DNA of 64,000 bases from assembly GCF_000699445.3 (NCBI RefSeq), contig NC_067195.1, positions 11,646,287 through 11,710,286 on the forward strand, in the 5' to 3' direction. Below are positions 63,173 to 64,000 of this stretch, in pieces; the stretch's first letter is position 1; each line of letters begins with the position of its first letter. The position numbers were made by a program, and so were the translations under genes. The DNA is from Schistosoma haematobium (Eukaryota; Platyhelminthes; Trematoda; Strigeidida; Schistosomatidae). The notes below the pieces were generated by a model that was given only the letters and a program-made list of their open reading frames with translations, did not search any database and had not been told where the DNA came from.

Positions 63173-64000
63173 ATATACCGTGTGAAAACTAATGACAACA
63201 GAATAATTGCCCGAATTGCAGATAAGGCACAATCCAAATGACTTATTAATAAATGTAAATCAAGTGGTGCCCAAGTCCATGGATCACAACGTTAAGTAAC
63301 GGCGAAAAACCAATGAGTAGGTAAAAATATATTGCGTATATTTATAAAACCACAATGGTTATGCGAACTAAAACAAAATATAAGCTGTGCTAATCACAAT
63401 ACTATTTTCAATTTAGGGAAGTCGAATACATTTTAGTTAATAAATACAATTTAATACTACACATGAATAGATCACTCCTATTGAGTTGAAACCATACATA
63501 ACCAAAATTTATAAGCAAAAAACGTTAGTGAATGATTCTCAAGGTGAAATTAATTTTTGATACATTCTAACCAAGGACAAAATCGTAAAATGTAGAAAAA
63601 AGTAGTGCCTCAATAAATGGCATGAGTTTAAGAACAAGCAATGGGAACTGGATTAAAATTGTAATCAAGCAGTAGAGTTATTTCATTTTAGCCAAAACAC
63701 GCGGTTTATAGATGGAATTCACTACCCTATAACTGAAAGTTGCCTTTCTATGCTACTGGACCACAACAAAATGTATTCATAGGTAAGAAACTATCGTATG
63801 AAACCCAAGTAAGCAATGAAACGGATAACCCACTTTCTCTTTGAAACAGTCACGAAGATATTTAAAAAAAGACGCTGCCAGTACGGAATATTCATAAGCA
63901 TAAAATGAGTCAGTAATTGATTTAAATATATACTAACGATAGCCATAGATGAACATATGTGGAAAGAATGGGGAGGAAATGGAACAAAACTAAATTTACT
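63173..64000. other. AT-rich end of window, nothing recognised
   Basis: No exon, repeat family or RNA gene was identified. Confidence 0.4.

Noticed and set aside
1..64000. CRISPR arrays, bacterial operons, rRNA genes
   Set aside because: No regularly spaced direct repeats with unique spacers, no Shine-Dalgarno-led gene clusters and no rRNA-like blocks. The direct repeats found are microsatellites, LTRs and SINEs.

Overview
The window is nuclear DNA from a digenean flatworm, almost certainly a schistosome or close relative; the species is not resolved. It is AT-rich, has GT-AG introns, and carries schistosome-type repeats: tRNA-headed SINEs with hammerhead ribozymes (Sm-alpha type), SR2/RTE-clade non-LTR retrotransposons, and Ty3/Gypsy and BEL/Pao remnants. 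Nothing looks prokaryotic.

One conserved host gene is clear. It lies on the minus strand from 50,830 down to 10,566 and encodes a Sec14 (CRAL-TRIO) plus RhoGAP protein of the ARHGAP1/p50RhoGAP type. I placed ten exons by hand. Every junction is GT-AG, the phases agree, and the exons join into 389 residues ending at a stop codon. The N-terminus lies upstream (right) of 50,830 and was not found. Coding bases are about 3% of the locus; the introns are filled with retroelements.

Left end (1-10,500, plus strand): no confidently identified gene. There is a 72-codon ORF, a plausible 3'-terminal exon (4,882-5,043), a decayed coding region (6,353-8,218), an interspersed repeat shared with 29.7 kb, an Sm-alpha relic, and a 288-bp TA-flanked inverted-repeat element holding a transposase-like HTH relic.

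Introns (12.7-50.7 kb): a complete but dead SR2-like element with a 13-bp target duplication (14,636-18,332); several hammerhead SINE copies, the best at 26.7 kb; a 77-bp-arm fold-back element (21,529-21,914); solo LTRs (28,693-29,125 and 47,457-47,736); and a 4.8-kb Gypsy element (33,778-38,588) nested inside an older RTE element. A second SR2-like copy (41.7-45.1 kb) and an RTE copy (40.3-41.5 kb) follow.

Right end (51-64 kb): mostly retroelements. An inverted near-identical copy of the 40.3-kb RTE lies at 51.2-52.6 kb. At 53.9-55.8 kb is a near-identical copy of the Gypsy-interrupted RTE in which the Gypsy element has collapsed to a hybrid solo LTR. A third SR2-like element (56.0-60.0 kb), a BEL/Pao gag relic (60.0-61.3 kb) and a solo LTR beside a tRNA-like SINE (62.8-63.2 kb) complete the window.

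The most informative signal is recombination history: LTR-LTR recombination, probable gene conversion between nested elements, and repeated inverted pairing of SINE and RTE copies. I did not find an unmistakably new biological system.
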